The notes under the pieces are model-generated. The model worked only from the letters and a program-made list of their open reading frames with translations. It was not told where the DNA came from and did not search any database. Below are positions 58,700 to 64,000 of a stretch of 64,000 nt of DNA, piece by piece. The first letter of the stretch is position 1. Every line of letters begins with the position of its first letter. Both the position numbers and the translations under genes were made by a program. The stretch is from Ascaphus truei (Eukaryota > Chordata > Amphibia > Anura > Ascaphidae). The stretch is from assembly GCA_036426205.1 (NCBI GenBank), contig CM071570.1, positions 72,976,838 to 73,040,837 of the forward strand, in the 5' to 3' direction.

Positions 58700-58925
58700 G
58701 TTCTGTATAATAGATGGAATAACACAGTCCCTAGAATATGATGGGAAGAGAGGGGTCCCCCAACCAAGCTCCCACTCCAATGCATTTCGACTGCGGTCTT
58801 CTTCTGGGAGTGGAGCTCCACTCCCAGAAGAAGACCGCCGTCGAAACGCGTAGGAGTGGCAGCTTGGTTGGGGGACCCCACTCTTCTCATCATGTTCTAG
58901 GGGCTGTGTTATTCCATCTACCGCC
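58700..58925. repeat. Palindromic element centred on GAGCTC
   Basis: The arms of roughly 105 bp meet at GGAGCTCC (58813-58820). The inner 25 bp per arm are perfectly complementary; outer blocks pair as TAGATGGAATAACACAG / CTGTGTTATTCCATCTA and CCCCCAACCAAGCT / AGCTTGGTTGGGGG. Both arms hold a GAAA-containing hammerhead-like relic. Confidence 0.75.
58818..58857 (+). ncRNA. Hammerhead-like relic with 7 bp stem I
   Basis: CCACTCC, then CAGAAGA (core with U4 changed), short stem II AGACC-GCC-GTC, GAAAC (58843-58847), GCGTA, and GGAGTGG perfectly pairing with CCACTCC. An opposite-strand version is fused to it at GAGCTC (58814-58819). Confidence 0.4.
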
Positions 58926-59543
58926 TTATCAATTTGGTGATGTATCATGGACTCTTGTTCTTACCTGGAGTTAATACTATGCTGAGTTAATACTCTAAAC
59001 ATTGCAACAGGACTCTCTATTGCTTATTCAGTGATTTTTCTGCTACTAGTTAGTACCATCTGCTTCTAGTAGTTGTAGTCTGTGTAGACTGTATTTCCTG
59101 TGTGCTTGCAGTATACTGACTACTGCTTGTATATGCTTGGCTCTTTCTCTAGCCCCTTAATACCTGGTTTATTTAGAGTAAGTGACGGCATTTTTCTCTT
59201 TGAACATATGGATCGCAATTTTTTTCTGTGATCTATTTAAGGTCATAGCTATCAATTCATGATATGCTCCAGTGTTATTCTCTGGACCACCTGGTCACTT
59301 GAGGAGTTTGTTTGGAGTCCCCTTCCAATTTAAAAAAAAAAATTATCCCCTGTTTCTATGTCAATTAATAAATTTGTTATACTTTTGGTACACCCGTGTG
59401 CTCCCTTAGGGAATCTTTTGTGTTGTTCTCATATTTACTATCCCTGGAGCACCGCGGTCTATTGATATAATACAAAACACATGACAGCTTTTGCGTACCT
59501 TATTATATGTCGTGCATGCGGTATACTGTGTGTGTTTTTGTAA

Positions 59544-59581
<38 letters not shown>

Positions 59582-59584
<3 letters not shown>

Positions 59585-59737
59585 TGTTCGACAAACCTAT
59601 ACATTTGCACGCCCCGGGGAGTGGATATTTAACATCGTGGCGAGCTCCTATTGGCCAATCAGCACAGTGTGGTACTAGGTGGCGAGTAGATTTTTTGTTT
59701 GGCGAGTAGATTTTTCGGTTGATTTGTCGACCTCTGT
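59582..59737 (+). mobile_element. Small MITE inside a TA array
   Basis: CAGTGTTCGACAAACC at the left and GGTTGATTTGTCGACC at the right are imperfect inverted ends. TA repeats flank both sides. GGCGAGTAGATTTTT occurs twice near the right end. Confidence 0.55.
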
Positions 59738-59760
59738 GTATATATATATATATATATACT

Positions 59761-59818
<58 letters not shown>
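59738..59818 (+). repeat. TA microsatellite
   Basis: A long TA run to the right of the 59.6 kb MITE; a shorter one lies at 59545-59581. Confidence 0.9.
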
Positions 59819-59820
<2 letters not shown>

Positions 59821-59960
59821 TGTAGAGGTATCAGTACCGTGTTAGCCGAGCTTCAATAATCAAAAAAATAATAGATTACACCGTTCTGTGGCTATCGCAC
59901 AAAAAAAGCATTTCGTTAGCCACAGAACGGTATCATCTATTTATTTTTTGATTAAATAAG
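59819..59960. repeat. Inverted repeat with GTTCTGTGGCTA arms
   Basis: ACCGTTCTGTGGCTA and TTAGCCACAGAACGGT are inverted around AAAAAAAGCATTTCG; AATCAAAAAAATAATAGAT and ATCTATTTATTTTTTGATT extend the arms. The left side carries GTATCAGTACCGTGTTAGCC, a repeat end that I cannot classify. Confidence 0.6.
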
Positions 59961-60439
59961 TAAAGAAAAAAATATATATATTATATATAAGACACAACAC
60001 ACACACACATAAACACTTACAATTGGAGGATCGCCTCATATTTGGTCTGGATACACTGGCACCAAGTGGATGGGCTGTGATTCGATTGTCATTTCTTCCA
60101 TGTCCATAATGCAATTTGGATAATTTAGCATTGGTGACTTGAGTGTTACTGAACTAGATTTGGGGTACTGTACCAAACAAAGCTTATGCAGGATATGAGG
60201 AAGACATAGAATTGAACCAAATATGATATGTCTCCAATACAGGCTTTCTCCAGCCTTGGAGCCATTCTTTGTTTATGTGCTGAACATTTGGATGAATGCA
60301 GAATAGGACACTGTTCTGACAAGTTCTATTCTAACGCAGGACTGGCCACCATTCATTACTGCGGATTGAGAAGGTTGATCTATCCATCCTGAACACTGGT
60401 GACAATGAATTGCAATATATGCAGTACTCTCTCAGAGTG

Positions 60440-60850
60440 AATCAATTGACGTTAATAGTTGAAAGTGAGTGGAGAACTATGAATATGCTGTAATCAAATC
60501 TTATTGGATAAATTACCACTACACGTCAGAAGAACGTGGTATGAGGTAACATGCACTGAGGGCTGTATTCAGACCTGCGATGCATTTGCTGCTGGGAACC
60601 AGTTCGATCCAGTCACCCTGATGACTGATGAAAAGGGACTACAAATCATTCAGCACCCTCAAGATCTAAACTGACTGAACAGAAGAGATGGAGTCTGACT
60701 GGAAGTGAGTAGAGTGGAATGAATATTTTGTACACATACATGACTGGCTAAGTGGATATAGCGCATCAGAACTACAAAGTGTGAGTTAACACATTCCGAG
60801 GGCAGGAATTAGATCTGCAGCACTGCAACAAGTCGATTTAATGGGAGTCG
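60440..60850 (+). repeat. Diverged tandem duplication of about 240 bp
   Basis: GAAAGTGAGTGGAG ... ATGAATATG ... GTGGTATGAGGTAACA ... GAGGGC in the first copy corresponds to GGAAGTGAGTAGAG ... ATGAATATT ... AGTGTGAGTTAACA ... GAGGGC in the second. Identity is moderate. Confidence 0.4.
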
Positions 60851-62684
60851 TAGCTCACCAACCTTTTTGTTATTTCACATACAGTGTTGGATTACCAACT
60901 TCAGTGGGAATTATTCCCTAGTTTATTCCTGGACTTGTTTTGTCACTAAAGTATTTTGGTACTTAGTTCACTATATGTGTTTTTTATATTTACTGTTTGC
61001 TTATATATTTTTTTCCTATTCCTTATATATTCACACACGAAAATGATTTGTAGTTTTTATACACAAACTGGTGGGTCAGCACCTGAAACTTGTTTTCAGC
61101 TACATCACTGTGCCTACACAGGAGTTTGTTGTGAAGCTTTTGCTTGGGAACTATGCTACAACTCTGTATTGTTTGGGTTTCACGGGCTCTCTGCGAAGTT
61201 GCACTTCCAGTTTCCACTGTATTTAAACTGTGTCTTATCATCTACATGGTAGCACTGCCCTGATGAAGGTCTGAGGACCTTATATGCTCTTTATGCAACA
61301 AGACATTGCTGAACATTACATTGTAGTCCATAGTGAATACAGTCTTACTAACAATGTGACGTTAACTCTATTTAATGCTATGTTAAGTGGCCTAAAGGAG
61401 TTTAGTGAATCCACTCTAAGACTATCCCTTTACGTATTTACAGTGTAAGGGTCACAAAGACAATTTTTAGATGCTCAATATATTTAACAGAACCCCCCCC
61501 CCACCCCCCCACACACACATACCCAAAAAATGTTATGCCATTGAATGCTTCAAATCTTGACTGATAGAGTTCAGCAATTAACAAAGTGCTGTGTGTAAGA
61601 CCAGTTAATCTGTGCTTGGCCAGGATTTGTAGTATTAAGAAATCCTGCCCTCATGGGAACTTATTCTGGCTGCAATGTTGCAGTTGTCCACTAGGCTGGA
61701 GATGCAGGAGAACTACAATTGCATTGCGATTTAGGACTCTCCCACTTCCTGTTGAGCCCTATTTAGGGTTGCAACTCATTCCCAGGACAATTCACACTCA
61801 GTCTCCTGCATAGTCTCAAGCATTTACTGCATGCTTCTGTTTTATGACCTCTGATTGCTTCTGGACTTTGCCTAACCCTTTAAATTATACTGCTACCTGC
61901 CTGTGAATGACCTCGGATCTCCTCTGGACTTTGCCTACCCCTTAAGTGACTGCCTGAGAATAACCTCGGATTGCTCGTCTCTGCTCTGATTAAACCCTAT
62001 CTTCATCATCTTCCTTCCTGAGCCTCTGTTATTCCCAAGCATTCTCAGACTATGGACTGTATATAGGGCAACAGCTGCTTATTTTTCAGAGGGGTTATAA
62101 GAGGAAATAAACCTGAAAAAGCAGGAGGATATGTGCATGATAGTCACTACAATGTGATCTTAGGTAAACAATGAACCACAAATGACTGACATTTAATATG
62201 TGTTCCATTATTCGAGTAAATGACTGCAAGCTGAAGAAGATATTGAAAAAATAATGATAAATATGTGGAAAATGATTTCTAATTTAGGCTTCTGTTTCTC
62301 TCCAGTGCTTTTCAGTGCTTCACAAAAGGAAACATATTTTCTCACATAATTGCAAAGTACACTTGCTAATTAAATTATTCTTTAATTAGTTAGCTAATGA
62401 GTTAAGCCATACATTGCTTTCAGAACTTTCAATTTTTGTTGTATAATAATTACAGATAATTAAACGGCATCTAGTCTTTTTTTTTCTAGCACATATGCTG
62501 GTTACCCAAAAAATTACAACATGTTGTTAATGAACTCGAAAAACAAGGCATGACAAATGAAACATTTTTTTTCTTTCTCTTATTTTGAATTAATTAGGCA
62601 GTAATTATACACTGAGGCCGGCGGAAGAATGGTATTCATTGAAAACGCAGGCTTGCAGTAGCTGATGGATTCTAGAGCTCTTAC
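60851..62684. other. CFAP61 intron, no gene seen
   Basis: A CTGATGA core with a perfect AGGTC-TGAG-GACCT hairpin lies at 61259-61279, but the GAAAC part is missing. 61600-62100 looks like an old dispersed repeat. No coding exon is recognised until 62685. Confidence 0.5.
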
Positions 62685-62859
62685 CTTCTTTCTTGACAAT
62701 GTTGTCCTTCAGCCAATTCATTGCCTTTAAACAGTCCTCCCGATCCTGTAATGTAAAAAGATTTGAAGGAATTTTGCTTGTATATCTCTGCGTAGAGCAG
62801 TCTGGCACCTCACTGTTTGTCAACAGTTCACTGATGTCTGCTCCTGTGGGGTACGGAAC
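62685..62859 (-). CDS. CFAP61: CFAP61 exon (first of five in window)
   Basis: This 175 bp exon begins after a minus-strand AG acceptor and ends at a GTAAGAG donor. It encodes 58 complete codons, starting VPYPTGADISELL and ending LKDNIVKKE, plus one base, so it leaves in phase 1, which the exon at 45050 accepts. CFAP61 belongs to the calmodulin- and spoke-associated complex at the base of radial spoke 3 in motile cilia and sperm tails (established knowledge). The identification rests mainly on the downstream exons, which I recognise from mammalian CFAP61; this exon is assigned by position, phase and fit. Upstream exons lie beyond the right edge of the window. An internal AG after TTTACATTAC is a possible alternative acceptor but would drop conserved-looking sequence. 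Confidence 0.75.
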
Positions 62860-63159
62860 CTGAGAGTATTTGACAATAGATACATTATTATTGCAGTTTG
62901 TTATTTTTTTTTTTAAATATCACTATGAGTTTTAACTAGGCAGAGTTCACAAGAAAATGCAGACCCTTCACCTATTCTAGAAAATTCCACTCATTTTCAG
63001 CTGGAAATGCCAGCAGCACGTAATCTTAACGTATGACATGGTATGTCTTGTTTATTAAAGTCAAATATGGTGCAAGTTGTCCAATACAGCCTGAAACTAG
63101 CATGGCTGTATGCATTTTTTCGATTGTTAAAGGAGCATATGATTTTTTTCCCCCTGGGT

Positions 63160-63421
63160 AGGAAGCAGGGTGTCTCCGGAGCTGCACTGCATTTCATTTC
63201 AGCTCAGGGTATCCCCTGCTCCCCGAGAGCAAGGGATGATGTCACAGTTTTCTATTGGCCAGCATGACATGGGGCATTTAAACTGCCATTACAGTATGAT
63301 AGACCCAGCAACCCCAGCCGGAGCTGCTACTGGCACCATCTATGGAGGTACGTATCTCAGGAAGCAGGGGGTCTCCGTAGCTGAATATTAACGCGGTTCA
63401 GCTCCGGAGACCCCCTGCTTC
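63160..63421 (+). mobile_element. Fullest copy of the family, palindromic ends
   Basis: The left GAAGCAGGGTGTCTCCGGAG and the right CTCCGGAGACCCCCTGCTTC are inverted repeats. The middle has ATGATGTCACAGTTTTCTAT, TGGCCAGCATGACA and GTACGTATCTCAGG. Partial copies are at 16437-16495 and 31268-31345. Confidence 0.6.
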
Positions 63422-63474
63422 AAACCTATAACAAAAAACACAAATAAAATCAAAGCAGGCATGTTACTTTAATA

Positions 63475-64000
63475 GCATTGCATTATATTGTGCTTATATT
63501 TATATATCACTAGCCAGAGTACACATTGTTTAACAGAGATATTATATGACATAATAAATATTACAATTAAGTGCATAATACATAAAAGTAGATATTTGAG
63601 AAAAGGAGACCCTGCCACATAGAGCTTACAATCTAACATACAGAAACAAAAAGAGTACATGTAAGTTAACATTTTATAGGACAAGTTTTACATGCTTTGT
63701 GCCTTTGCAATGGGTCTTATACGCATTTAGTCACGCTGTGTAAATGCTTCTTGTAAAGGTGACTTTTTAGACGGGTTGTGAAGATGGGGAGAGCGGGCGC
63801 TTGGTGAACAGTGAAGGGAAGAGAGTTGCAGAGATTGAAACAGTATGAAAGGGATTTTAGACGGGACAGAGCAGTAGAGCCATCTGGGACAGTGAAAAGA
63901 CAGCCATGAACAGAGCAAAAAGCAAGATGCTATTTAGCGAGACATAAAAGAGGAAGAGGAGTAAAAAGCCTTATATGAGTGAAGAAAATTGTGTAGGTGA
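63475..64000 (-). mobile_element. L2-like LINE fragment, runs off the right edge
   Basis: The minus-strand frame near 63918-63727 reads LQLSSLHCSPSARSPHL then NPSKKSPLQEAFTQ, resembling the C-terminal end of L2 proteins (xxSPHLxNxSKKSPLxEAF). The 3' UTR contains GTTAGATTGTAAGCTC and GGTCTCCTTTTC, similar in order to the other L2 copies, and ends with a short CACAATATAATGC part. It is more diverged than the other L2 copies. Confidence 0.6.

Noticed and set aside
61259..61280. Seventh hammerhead-like site with CTGATGA and a perfect hairpin
   Set aside because: The GAAAC half of the core is absent, so it was not listed as a ribozyme feature.
1..64000. tRNA, rRNA or other structural RNA genes
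   Set aside because: No cloverleaf with A and B boxes or rRNA stretch was recognised by eye; a covariance search was not possible here.

Overview
This is vertebrate nuclear DNA, most likely from an amphibian and probably a frog. The only host gene I recognise is CFAP61, a cilia and flagella protein. Its split, conserved exons lie on the minus strand in a bed of L2, CR1-group and Penelope-like retroelements, LTR elements, hAT/Tigger/mariner elements and satellites. The species call is inference from this repeat mix; no mitochondrial, rRNA or tRNA marker was seen.

Layout: five consecutive C-terminal coding exons of CFAP61 run right to left (62.8 kb, 45.0 kb, 43.0 kb, 37.7 kb, 29.9 kb). Their splice sites and codon phases fit together. 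A damaged sixth copy, a repeat of the 29.9 kb exon, sits at 15.0 kb. Everything between them is intronic or downstream DNA. The last one or two coding exons were not found.

Region by region: 0-13 kb holds a LINE 3' half, a 1.3 kb solo LTR, L2 and CR1-group LINE fragments and several small hairpin elements. 13.4-14.4 kb is a large inverted repeat. 14.7-21.8 kb and 29.5-36.6 kb are two copies of one 7 kb block that differ mainly by small indels. 22-29.5 kb holds a second copy of the inverted-repeat element, an LTR, a Penelope-like GIY-YIG fragment and an LTR element with a 765-codon ORF of unknown family. 36.9-42.1 kb holds nested MITEs and a broken, nearly complete L2. 43-49.8 kb holds a Tigger MITE, a mariner-like element with nested insertions and a POGK-like transposase relic split by other repeats. 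49.85-53.1 kb is a compound satellite and 54.9-55.6 kb a dimeric minisatellite. 57.7-64 kb holds LINE pieces, palindromic elements and MITEs.

Most interesting: (1) the 7 kb duplication looks like an assembly or haplotype artefact, and inside it a purine satellite is replaced by a pyrimidine one in a way that is not a simple inversion; (2) at least six short motifs look like type I hammerhead ribozymes or their relics, and stem I differs in sequence but stays base-paired; several lie in or beside head-to-head inverted repeats; (3) the long ORF next to an LTR carries a CxxC...CxxC pair and matches no gag, pol or env that I recognise.
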